From Planctomycetia bacterium (GTDB lineage: Bacteria; Planctomycetota; Planctomycetia; Gemmatales; HRBIN36), in the NCBI GenBank assembly GCA_016795155.1, contig JAEUIE010000008.1, positions 62,001 through 126,000 on the forward strand: a stretch of DNA of 64,000 nt. The letters run 5' to 3'. Below the pieces are notes generated by a model that searched no databases, was not told the DNA's origin, and saw nothing but the letters and a program-made list of their open reading frames with translations. Positions 35,819 to 43,276 of this stretch are shown here, piece by piece (position 1 is the stretch's first letter; the number at the start of each line of letters is the position of its first letter). The position numbers and the translations under genes were made by a program.

Positions 35819-36478
35819 ATGCGCACTGCAATACTCTTCGCGCTGTCAGTCTGGCTGGTCCCTGGCTTGGCGCTGGCCCAGCAGTACAAGAGCGAGTACC
35901 GCGTCTTCGTGATCAAAGTCGAAGACAAGGATTCCGGTTCGTATTCGCAGACCATCACCACCTATGGTGAAGGCACGACCGATGTTGCCTCCAAAGCCGA
36001 TGTCAAAGTCAAAGTGCTGGGCATGTCGTTTCAATATGCCTACCGTGCCAACGAACGGTGGAAAGAAAACAAACTGCAGTACCTGGCATCAGCCAGCAAC
36101 GACGATGGCAAACCGCACACGCTGATGGTGACAGCGGAGAACAACCAGCTCAAGGTGAAGGAAGGTGGCAAGGAACGACCCGCCTCGCCAAACGTGTGGA
36201 CCTCAACCTACTGGACGTTGCCGATGACCGATCGGCGTAGCCAGAACGTGATCGTGCTGGATGCTGATACGGGCATTGAACATCAGTTGACCATGCAGAT
36301 GCTGGGGAAGGAAAACCTCATGGTGGCTGGTCAACGAGTCCCTTGCACGCATTACAGATTGTCAGGGTCGTTGAATGTTGATCTCTGGTTTGATGAAGGC
36401 GACCGCCTGGTTCGGAGAGATATGATTCGCAAAGGGCGTCGAACGAGTATGACGCTGGTTTCAGCCACCGTTAAATAA
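35819..36478 (+). CDS. Secreted DUF6134-like protein
   Basis: 219 residues; ATG preceded by GGAGG seven bases upstream. Signal peptide MRTAILFALSVWLVPGLALAQ. The chain is mostly beta: LGMSFQYAYRANERWKENKL, then THYRLSGSLNVDLWFDEGDRLVRRDMIRKGRR, the pattern of the DUF6134 family found in proteobacteria and planctomycetes. No catalytic residue stands out. Function unknown; probably periplasmic. Confidence 0.7.
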   Translation: MRTAILFALSVWLVPGLALAQQYKSEYRVFVIKVEDKDSGSYSQTITTYGEGTTDVASKADVKVKVLGMSFQYAYRANERWKENKLQYLASASNDDGKPHTLMVTAENNQLKVKEGGKERPASPNVWTSTYWTLPMTDRRSQNVIVLDADTGIEHQLTMQMLGKENLMVAGQRVPCTHYRLSGSLNVDLWFDEGDRLVRRDMIRKGRRTSMTLVSATVK

Positions 36479-36489
36479 TTCGAAAAGCC

Positions 36490-36599
36490 GTGGCAGGGTA
36501 ATCCAGTACTCTGGATGACCCTGCTTGACGTGCAATAATTCAGCATTCTCGCAGGGTCATGCATGAGTACATGCATGACCCTGCCACAACTAATCATTT
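36490..36599 (+). repeat. Two-hairpin repeat, copy 2
   Basis: Hairpin 1: GCAGGGTAATCCAG-TACT-CTGGATGACCCTGC (36493-36524, one mismatch). Hairpin 2: GCAGGGTCATGCATG-AGTA-CATGCATGACCCTGC (36551-36584), a perfect 15-bp stem. The unit starts GTGGCAGGGT and ends CCACAACTAATCATTT. It sits just upstream of the FAD oxidase gene. Closest copy: 42576-42686. Confidence 0.85.
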
Positions 36600-36705
36600 T
36601 TCGTATTGCATTAATCGTTTCCACTTGTCATTTTCCCTTTTTCGGGTGACACTTCCGTTTGCCTGGATGAGTATTCTCACATATCCATTCACACGGCATG
36701 TCATC

Positions 36706-38241
36706 ATGCAGACCGCAGCACTAGCTAATGATCCACGTCTACGTCGCAAACTGCTTCGGCGCAGACTGTTCATCTCGTTTGCTCTAATCATCTTGGTGCT
36801 GACAGGTTGCCTGGGTCATCCGACATACCTGTGGGTGCGGGCCTGGTGGCAAGATCAACCTTTTCATGAAACCCTGGCAGCAGGCGATGTTGATGATGGC
36901 AGCCGATTGAATCGCACTAGGGTCAAAGGCACGGTGACGATCCACGCAGATCGCCAAGCGGCGGAACAACAGTTGGTCGCTCTGGTTCAAAAAGCCAAAA
37001 CGGAACGCTTTCCCATTGCGATTGCTGGGGCCAGGCACAGCATGGGCGGACACACCATCGCATCCGATGGCATCGTGCTCGACATGTTGCCTTTTCGTCA
37101 TCTGCAACTCGATGTATCAAGAAAGATACTGACCGCAGGCAGCGGTGCTCGTTGGTTCGAGATCATTCCGTATCTCGATGCCCGGGGCTACTCGGTGGCG
37201 GTGATGCAGTCGAACAACAACTTCACCGTTGGTGGCTCCATCAGCGTCAATTGCCATGGCTGGCAGCACAACAAGCCTCCCATTGCATCCACCGTCGAAT
37301 CGTTTCGATTGCTGAAAGCTGATGGCCAGATTGTCCGTTGCAGCCGGGCAGAGAATCAGGAACTCTTCTCGCTGGTGCTGGGTGGCTACGGACTCTTCGG
37401 CATCATTCTCGATGTGGAACTGCGCATCGTTCCGAATGAACGGTATCGGCCTGACATCGAGTTTATGCCAGCGGAACAGTATGTTGCCCGCTTCAAGAAG
37501 AAGGTGAATGACAGCGACGATGCAGGCATGGTGTATGGCAGACTCTGCGTAGTTCCTGGCGACAAGACTTTTCTGCGCGAAGCGATTCTGACCGTGTTCC
37601 GCGAGGCACCGCATCCTCAGAATAAGATGCCCGAGTTGAAAGCCCTGGGGTACGCGAAGTTTCGTCGTGAAGTTTACCGTGCACAGATTGATAGCGATGC
37701 AGGCAAATCAAACCGATGGTCGGTCGAAAAAATGGCAAGCAGGATGATGCGGTACATGCACTTCTCCCGCAACCAGTTACTGAACGAAGGGGCAGAGACT
37801 TTCCAGGAACAGAATGCTGACCGGACGGATATCCTGCATGAGTATTTCATTCCGCCATCCCAGGTACCAGCCTTTCTAGAACAGGCCCGGAGGATCATTC
37901 CCAAGCATCAAGGCAACTTGATGAATGTCACCATTCGTAACGTGCTGGAAGACAAGGATGCATTTCTGCGTTATGCCGACCAGGAGATGTTCGCGTTCGT
38001 GATGCTGTTCAACCAGTTGCGGACGGAACCAGCCGATCAGCAGATGCAGGCCATGACCCGTGAACTGATTGAAGCAGCATTGCAATGCCAGGGTCGGTAC
38101 TATTTGCCTTACCGGTTGCATGCGACAAATGAACAGTTTGAACGAGCCTATCCGCAAGCCCGGGCGTTTTTCGAGAAGAAACGACAGTATGATCCGGATG
38201 GGATTTTTCAGAATCAGTTTTACGGGAAGTATGGGCGGTGA
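36706..38241 (+). CDS. Membrane-bound FAD-dependent oxidase (FAD_binding_4 type)
   Basis: About 511 residues from ATG 36706 (ATG 36667 is an alternative; an ATG at 36559 falls inside the hairpin repeat and is rejected). The N-terminus is basic, then hydrophobic with a possible lipobox (VLTGC). FAD-binding features: IAIAGARHSMGGHTIASDG, NNFTVGGSISVNCHGW and LVLGGYGLFGIILDVELR. The end DPDGIFQNQFYGKYG is typical of aldonolactone oxidase/VAO relatives. Probably oxidises a sugar lactone or alcohol at the membrane; substrate unknown. Confidence 0.85.
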   Translation: MQTAALANDPRLRRKLLRRRLFISFALIILVLTGCLGHPTYLWVRAWWQDQPFHETLAAGDVDDGSRLNRTRVKGTVTIHADRQAAEQQLVALVQKAKTERFPIAIAGARHSMGGHTIASDGIVLDMLPFRHLQLDVSRKILTAGSGARWFEIIPYLDARGYSVAVMQSNNNFTVGGSISVNCHGWQHNKPPIASTVESFRLLKADGQIVRCSRAENQELFSLVLGGYGLFGIILDVELRIVPNERYRPDIEFMPAEQYVARFKKKVNDSDDAGMVYGRLCVVPGDKTFLREAILTVFREAPHPQNKMPELKALGYAKFRREVYRAQIDSDAGKSNRWSVEKMASRMMRYMHFSRNQLLNEGAETFQEQNADRTDILHEYFIPPSQVPAFLEQARRIIPKHQGNLMNVTIRNVLEDKDAFLRYADQEMFAFVMLFNQLRTEPADQQMQAMTRELIEAALQCQGRYYLPYRLHATNEQFERAYPQARAFFEKKRQYDPDGIFQNQFYGKYGR

Positions 38242-38287
38242 GTGATTAACGATTAATCATCGTGTATAATGCACGAAGAGGTATATC

Positions 38288-38506
38288 ATGATCCAAACGA
38301 TTGAAGCAATAATCAACGAAGACGGGAAAGTCCAACTGCTAGGCACTATCGCAGTAGATGGCCCCCGTCGCGCCTTGGTTACCGTTTTGGAAGAGCCAGC
38401 AATCGTTCCCGGTGAAACTGCATTACTTGCTGAAGCAGCTCTGGCTGTTGACTGGCTACGACCCGAAGAGGAGGCAGCATGGTCACACCTGCAGCCGGGG
38501 AAGTAG
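38288..38506 (+). CDS. Putative antitoxin (72 aa)
   Basis: Preceded by GAAGAGG seven bases before ATG, with a TATAAT at 38265-38270 that could be a -10 box. The sequence begins with a strand pair (IQTIEAIINEDGKVQLLGTIAVDGPRRALVTVLE) like small DNA-binding antitoxins, then an acidic helix (TALLAEAALAVDWLRPEEEAAW). It overlaps the MazF-like gene by 28 nt, which supports the antitoxin role. Confidence 0.75.
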   Translation: MIQTIEAIINEDGKVQLLGTIAVDGPRRALVTVLEEPAIVPGETALLAEAALAVDWLRPEEEAAWSHLQPGK

Positions 38507-38814
38507 TCCTTATTCCATTCCCGTTTTCTGATCTATCGCAATCTAAAGTTCGACCCGCCTTGTGCCTGGCTGACGCTGGCCGAGGCGATTGGGTCTTATG
38601 TCAAATCACGAGCAGCCCGTATGGCGATCCAACTGCGGTGCCTCTTGGGAAAGCAGATTTCGTATCAGGAGGTTTGATGACCGACAGTTTTGCCCGCCCT
38701 GGTAAACTCTTCACTGCCCATACCGGGTTGATGCTGCGATCAGTTGGATTACTCCATCCAAATGCACATACAAGGATTGTTTCGGCAGAAATCAAGATTT
38801 TGCAATCTTCATAA
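38479..38814 (+). CDS. MazF/PemK-type toxin
   Basis: 111 residues from ATG 38479, with GAGGAGG upstream inside the antitoxin gene. PemK/MazF pattern: GEVVLIPFPFSDLSQSKVRPALCLA, VLCQITSSPYG, and FARPGKLFTAH. MazF-like enzymes cut mRNA or other RNA at short motifs. Probably translationally coupled to the antitoxin. Confidence 0.88.
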   Translation: MVTPAAGEVVLIPFPFSDLSQSKVRPALCLADAGRGDWVLCQITSSPYGDPTAVPLGKADFVSGGLMTDSFARPGKLFTAHTGLMLRSVGLLHPNAHTRIVSAEIKILQSS

Positions 38815-38873
38815 CTCAAAGCTGAGAGAATTGGTTTACCACGCTGGATCAACAACCCCATTCGAGGGTAAAA

Positions 38874-39419
38874 GTGGAATTCGAATACGGTGATGTTTCC
38901 CTGACGCTATTCGACGACCCGACGTACACTCAGGGCTCAGCCGATAATGTGCATCAATATGAACACGAGTATTGCTTTGTCACGGAATACCAACCCACTT
39001 CGAAACACGGCTTGATTTGCAAACATGTAACAGGTTCAACCCATTCATGCATTCTTTTGGCAGGCAGCGGAGCTACAGGAGTCCACAAACATTCGGCAGT
39101 CATCGTTAATGGTTCATGCTTCATTGGCGTAGGTGATATGCTCTGTTCACTCTCTCTGCCTGATTTGCAATTGAAGTGGGCTACAAAAGTTGACACTGTA
39201 ACGTGCTTTGGTGTTTACTACTACCCTCAAGAAGAGTGCCTCCTGTCTCACGGTGAATGTGAAATAGTACGGCTCAGCATGAGTGGTGATATTGTCTGGA
39301 CGGCGGGCGGAAGAGATATTATTACAGAAGGTTTCCGCATCATCGGCAACCAGATCGAAGCGATTGATTTTTATCAGAATGTGTACCGCTTTAAAATCAG
39401 CACAGGTCGAGAAGTTTGA
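38874..39419 (+). CDS. Uncharacterised 181-aa protein, beta-rich
   Basis: GTG start preceded by GAGGG. The chain alternates strands (HSCILLAGSGATGVHKHSAVIVNGSCFIGVGD, LSLPDLQLKWATKVDT, VRLSMSGDIVWTAGGRD), which suggests propeller-like blades. No known domain recognised. It has no signal peptide and is probably cytoplasmic. Confidence 0.5.
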   Translation: MEFEYGDVSLTLFDDPTYTQGSADNVHQYEHEYCFVTEYQPTSKHGLICKHVTGSTHSCILLAGSGATGVHKHSAVIVNGSCFIGVGDMLCSLSLPDLQLKWATKVDTVTCFGVYYYPQEECLLSHGECEIVRLSMSGDIVWTAGGRDIITEGFRIIGNQIEAIDFYQNVYRFKISTGREV

Positions 39420-39436
39420 GTCAAACAAATCCTTTC

Positions 39437-39482
39437 CCAGGCCCTGCCGGGCCTGGCTAATACCGGTGGCTCCGTTGGAGCC
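39437..39482 (-). repeat. REP family A, copy 4
   Basis: CCAGGCCC/GGGCCTGG (39437-39456), CTAATACCGGT, then GGCTCCGTTGGAGCC (39468-39482), in the same order as the inverted copy 2. A lone dispersed copy with no RAYT beside it. Confidence 0.75.
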
Positions 39483-39503
39483 AACATTAGTTGGGGCAAC
39501 TCA

Positions 39504-39863
39504 TTACTTCCACTCGCTTTTCGACAACCAGTCAGCAACTTCCTGAACAAGCGGTTCCGATTCAGTTGATGATGCAGTCACCATGAAACCTGACCAAATA
39601 TCCCATTCCAATCCTACCGTCTGTTCACCTCTACGGTATTCCTGAAAACATACCTCCCCAAGACCATCGGAAACAAGCGAGGAACATGGAACGAGGTGCA
39701 TGGCTTCTGATAATGCTTGGCAAATCTGCATGTAGTCGTCTGCTGGTACATGGTGCATTGAAAACACCAGGCAATCACTTGCATTCTTCCAGAACAAGTA
39801 CTTGGACACGTACTTCCTCTCGTTCGCCCATTGAGTGTCCACTTCGCAGCATGATTCGATCAT
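39504..39863 (-). CDS. Uncharacterised 119-aa protein
   Basis: No family recognised. Mixed helix and strand: DDYMQICQALSEAMHLVPCSS, CFQEYRRGEQTVGLEWDIWSGF, and a final amphipathic helix PLVQEVADWLSKSEW. No signal peptide. A start at ATG 39863 is assumed. It lies 40 nt past the argJ stop on the same strand and may be a distal gene of that transcript. Confidence 0.45.
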   Translation of the reverse strand: MIESCCEVDTQWANERKYVSKYLFWKNASDCLVFSMHHVPADDYMQICQALSEAMHLVPCSSLVSDGLGEVCFQEYRRGEQTVGLEWDIWSGFMVTASSTESEPLVQEVADWLSKSEWK

Positions 39864-39903
39864 GTAACCGACTGGAACAGTTTTCTCGTCTCCTAGCTAC
39901 TAA

Positions 39904-41157
39904 CTACGTCGTATACTCCGCATTCAGTTTCACATAATCGTGCGTCAGATCGCAGGTCCAGAACTGACAGCGGGCGTTGCCTTGGGTGAAGGTCAGCGTC
40001 ACGGTCAGATGGCGGTTGGCTTTGATGAATTTCGAAACTTCGGCTTCATCAAACTCCACCGGTGTGCCTTTGTCGTAAAGCAGGTATGGCCCAATGGTGA
40101 GTGACAGTTCTTCTTCCTTGAAATCGACGCCGCTGTAGCCTGCTGCGGAGACAATGCGGCCCCAGTTGGGATCAGCGCCAAAGAGGGCGGTTTTCACCAG
40201 GGCGCTTTCTGCCACCGTCTTGGCGATCTGGCGGGCATCGGCTTCGCTGTGGGTGCCTTCGACGATGATTTCCACGACATGCGTTGCACCTTCGGCATCC
40301 TCGGCAATCGCCCGGGCGAGTTGGCTGCAGACCCGTGTCAGATCCTGTTCAAACTGCTGGAAATAGATGCCATGCCCGGTGATGGGCACTCCGCCTGCAG
40401 CACCGTTGGCTAATGCAAATACTGTATCGTTGGTGCTCATGTGCCCTTCAACACTGATGCAGTTGAAGGTGCGATCTACCGCGCGACCCAGCGCTTCCTG
40501 GAGCAGGCTCGGTGCAATGGTAGCATCGGTCAGGATGAAGCCGAGCATGGTAGCCATGTTCGGGCCGATCATGGCAGCGCCCTTGGCAATGCCAGTGAAG
40601 CGAATCGGTGTGCCATGCAGGTTCACTTCCAGCGTCGCTACCTTGATGACGGTGTCGGTGGTCAGGATGGAGTGAGCAAAGTCACACAGTGCCTGCGGCG
40701 TATCAGCAACTGCAGCGGCAGCTTTGACAATGCCCGCGCCAACAATCGACATGGGCATCGGCCTGCCAATGATTCCGGTGGAAGCGATGAGGATGGAATC
40801 GCCATGCAAGTTCAGTTTGCAGGCGAGGGTGGTTGCCATCAGCTCAGCATCTTCCCGGCCCTGAGCGCCGGTGCAGGCGTTGGCGTTGCCTGAGCAACAG
40901 ACAATGCCTCGCACATCAGAGGAGGGCACTCTCTTGCGGGAAACCTGTACCGGCGCCGCAGCCACCCGGTTCAGCGTAAAGACTCCTGCAGCACTGGCTG
41001 GAGATTCGCTGATGATGACACCGACATCGCGACGATTGGGTTCGCTTCGCAAGCCACTGACGACGCCGGCAAAGCGATAACCCTGGGCCAGCAGCCAGGT
41101 CTCAGGGTCGCAGGAATTGGTAGTGACCGAAGTAGCATGATCCGGGTTGGTCTTCAT
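39904..41157 (-). CDS. argJ: Bifunctional ornithine acetyltransferase / N-acetylglutamate synthase
   Basis: Moves the acetyl group from N-acetylornithine to glutamate in the cyclic arginine pathway. The 417-residue protein carries KGAAMIGPNMATMLGF, in which the family self-cleaves before the threonine of ATMLG to give two chains. It also has GIVCCSGNANACTGAQG, IVEGTHSEADARQIA and GADPNWGRIVSAAGYSGVDF. No other arg gene is in the window. Starts about 70 nt from the divergent tRNA-Gly. Confidence 0.95.
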   Translation of the reverse strand: MKTNPDHATSVTTNSCDPETWLLAQGYRFAGVVSGLRSEPNRRDVGVIISESPASAAGVFTLNRVAAAPVQVSRKRVPSSDVRGIVCCSGNANACTGAQGREDAELMATTLACKLNLHGDSILIASTGIIGRPMPMSIVGAGIVKAAAAVADTPQALCDFAHSILTTDTVIKVATLEVNLHGTPIRFTGIAKGAAMIGPNMATMLGFILTDATIAPSLLQEALGRAVDRTFNCISVEGHMSTNDTVFALANGAAGGVPITGHGIYFQQFEQDLTRVCSQLARAIAEDAEGATHVVEIIVEGTHSEADARQIAKTVAESALVKTALFGADPNWGRIVSAAGYSGVDFKEEELSLTIGPYLLYDKGTPVEFDEAEVSKFIKANRHLTVTLTFTQGNARCQFWTCDLTHDYVKLNAEYTT

Positions 41158-41226
41158 GGAATTACCCTCTCGACAAATGATGATGGCGCGTTATGATTCG
41201 AGAGTCAATATCTTTGTTGCAGGTTC

Positions 41227-41297
41227 GCGGGATTGGTATATCGGTTGTGCCCAGCCTTCCCAAGGCTGTGAGACGGGTTCGACTCCCGTATCCCGCT
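41227..41297 (+). tRNA. tRNA-Gly (anticodon CCC)
   Basis: 71-nt cloverleaf. Acceptor stem GCGGGAT/ATCCCGC; anticodon arm CAGCC-TTCCCAA-GGCTG giving anticodon CCC; T arm ACGGG-TTCGACT-CCCGT. The 3' CCA is not encoded. The D arm is short with G-T pairs. Located between argJ and the metalloprotease gene. Confidence 0.88.
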
Positions 41298-41402
41298 TTG
41301 CAATTACGGTAATTTCATTGGAATTCATCGCTTAGAAACCAGCCAAGTATCAGTTAGTTGCGTATTTATCCATCATTTTTCCAAAGTTACTGGTTTTTGC
41401 TT

Positions 41403-41429
41403 TGACACGCAAACCTTCACGTTACAATG
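41403..41429 (+). promoter_or_regulatory. Sigma70-like promoter for the PEP-CTERM metalloprotease
   Basis: TTGACA (41403-41408), a 15-nt spacer and TACAAT (41424-41429). About 47 nt before the chosen ATG. Confidence 0.45.
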
Positions 41430-41476
41430 TCCCACATCATCTTTAGATTAACATCTCTGAATTGAAGGACATGTAC

Positions 41477-42559
41477 ATGAGCCTTTGGGTTGCGTGGTCT
41501 CGCTCAAGAACCGCAGTTATTCTCGTTGGTGGTTTGACAACTCCACTGACTGCTGGCGATATATTCAATTACGCAGGCTCCACGATTGGTGGCGGTTCCC
41601 GATGGGATGCTGCTCCCCGCATCATCAATATCAGTGGCAGTAATGTTGAACGCTCACTTGATGGCGGACTCCGCTACTCCATGCAGGGTGGTTCCTTCCA
41701 GGCATATCGCGATTCATTCTCATGGAATGTTGTGCCTACCGTTCCCCAGTTCCAGGCAGTTGTGCAGCAGGCGTTCGATGCCTGGAGTTCTGTCGATCCC
41801 GTATCGGGAGTTGGGTCGACGTTGACCTTTGTTCCTGATTTATCCACACCTGTGGTTGGCTTCAATGCAGGTAACGGTGGACTCGATTCTCGCGGAGCAG
41901 AGATTGACCTCTTTGCTTCCAATGATGCTTTCTTCTGGAACCCGGGCAACAATGGTACACAGGGTGAAACTCGCTTTGGGGCCATTGGCAGCACGGTGAC
42001 GCTGACCTCAGGGACACCCAATTATGCCGGGTCCTCCGCCATCAATGGCGCGGATATTATCATCAACAACAATCCGGGCGCGGTGTATTCGCTTGATCTG
42101 TTCCGCCGTCTGCTGACCCATGAAATTGGTCATGCCATCGGTCTGGGTGATGTGGAAGGCAACATCAACCCCGGCGCATTCATCGACGACAATTACGATG
42201 GCAGCACGAATGCCACTGCACTCGCCACTTTGACGAACAACTGGGTGCACCTGGTGAATGTGAATAACCCGGCATTATCACCACTGTTTCGTTATACACC
42301 AGGTGCGAGTCCGGGCACGAGCACTCCCGGCGTGGACATCCTGATGGAATCGAATGGGCTGGGCATCTCTTCAGGCAACCCGATCACCAACCTGATTCCG
42401 CTCAGCAACGATGATTACAATACGCGTCAGTTCCTCTATCCTATTGCGATTCCCGAACCCACCACGGTGGCACTGATGGGCGTTTCCGTCTGTGGTGCAA
42501 TCGGATTCTGGTTCCATCGCCGACATAAGCAGCAGATGCAAATGGATCAAGTGATCTAA
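41477..42559 (+). CDS. Secreted matrixin-like metalloprotease with PEP-CTERM signal
   Basis: 360 residues from ATG 41477 (AAGGA seven bases before). Signal segment TAVILVGGLTTPLTAGD; zinc motif HEIGHAIGLGDVEG, the HExxHxxG of metzincins, in the middle of the chain; then a C-terminal sorting signal IPEPTTVALMGVSVCGAIGFWFHRRHKQQ. PEP-CTERM proteins are cut and moved to the cell surface by an exosortase. Ser/Asn/Gly-rich beta-type regions surround the motif. It may process extracellular proteins. Confidence 0.88.
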   Translation: MSLWVAWSRSRTAVILVGGLTTPLTAGDIFNYAGSTIGGGSRWDAAPRIINISGSNVERSLDGGLRYSMQGGSFQAYRDSFSWNVVPTVPQFQAVVQQAFDAWSSVDPVSGVGSTLTFVPDLSTPVVGFNAGNGGLDSRGAEIDLFASNDAFFWNPGNNGTQGETRFGAIGSTVTLTSGTPNYAGSSAINGADIIINNNPGAVYSLDLFRRLLTHEIGHAIGLGDVEGNINPGAFIDDNYDGSTNATALATLTNNWVHLVNVNNPALSPLFRYTPGASPGTSTPGVDILMESNGLGISSGNPITNLIPLSNDDYNTRQFLYPIAIPEPTTVALMGVSVCGAIGFWFHRRHKQQMQMDQVI

Positions 42560-42575
42560 CCATCTATTGACATGT

Positions 42576-42686
42576 GTGGCAGGGTTATTCGGTACTCCGA
42601 ATGACCCTGGTGGCTCTGCAATTACACCGAGATACTCGCAGGGTCATCCCTGACTACATGCAAAACCCTGCCACAACTAACCATTT
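42576..42686 (+). repeat. Two-hairpin repeat, copy 3
   Basis: Hairpin 1: GCAGGGTTATTCGG-TACT-CCGAATGACCCTG (42579-42609). Hairpin 2 (42638-42672) has the same outer bases but a degraded inner stem. Starts GTGGCAGGGT and ends CCACAACTAACCATTT, matching the copy at 36490-36599. Stem positions differ in both arms at once (CC-A against TC-G). Confidence 0.85.
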
Positions 42687-42701
42687 CGTGAACGCCAGTT
42701 T

Positions 42702-43091
42702 CTATTTCGACGGGTTGCTGGTGGCGGGTTCAACCATTTCTGTGATTGATGTCGTTGCTACATCTTTATTCGGCTCTTTTCGCCAACAGGCCTGCACGGG
42801 TAGGTACAACGTGTCTGCCACGAAAGAGAAAGGCAAGTCTGCGGTGTAGCAGGCAAGAATATAAGCCCGGTTAACCAATTCGCCGGTACCAGCCAAGCAT
42901 CTCATTTCGGGTGCTGCAGTAGTATAAAGATTCAGCGATTCTTCCGAAGTGCAAGCCCGGCTTATGGTATCGCAGGTAACTTTCACGCCAGCATAAGGCT
43001 GCGGGTTGAACCCATCAAAGTGTGCACTGAAGGTGCCACAACCCAGTGCAAATACTGGTAACAATAAGCAAAGCGACATGATGGATTGCAT
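42702..43091 (-). CDS. YceK/YidQ-like lipoprotein
   Basis: 129 residues. Signal with lipobox FALGCGT, i.e. a predicted lipidated cysteine at residue 18. The mature part has YAGVKVTCDTI early and DLPFSFVADTLYLPVQ later, the pattern of the YceK/YidQ lipoprotein family of unknown function. It has extra cysteines (DTISRACTSEE, PEMRCLAG, YILACYTA). Predicted location: inner face of the outer membrane or periplasm. Confidence 0.7.
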   Translation of the reverse strand: MQSIMSLCLLLPVFALGCGTFSAHFDGFNPQPYAGVKVTCDTISRACTSEESLNLYTTAAPEMRCLAGTGELVNRAYILACYTADLPFSFVADTLYLPVQACWRKEPNKDVATTSITEMVEPATSNPSK

Positions 43092-43216
43092 TCGACATTC
43101 CCGGGACAGACTACTGACATATACATCGGATGCTCCGCCTGTAGAACCATCCTCTATCCCATATGACCTTGCCTTGGTGCGACCTGTGTAACCGGATTAA
43201 TCCCTACAAATTACCA

Positions 43217-43244
43217 CACCTCAACCGACTGAGCAGTTGAGGTG
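43217..43244 (-). terminator. Hairpin after the giant secreted protein gene
   Basis: CACCTCAAC and GTTGAGGTG make a 9-bp stem with a 10-nt loop, 33 nt past the stop at 43277 on the minus strand. No T tract follows, so rho-independent termination is uncertain. Confidence 0.35.
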
Positions 43245-43276
43245 AGTAGGGGAGCGGCCAGTTGACTTAAAAAAAC

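Noticed and set aside
36559-36705. Upstream start of the FAD oxidase
   Set aside because: ATG 36559 lies in the perfect hairpin of the two-hairpin repeat; the added residues look random.
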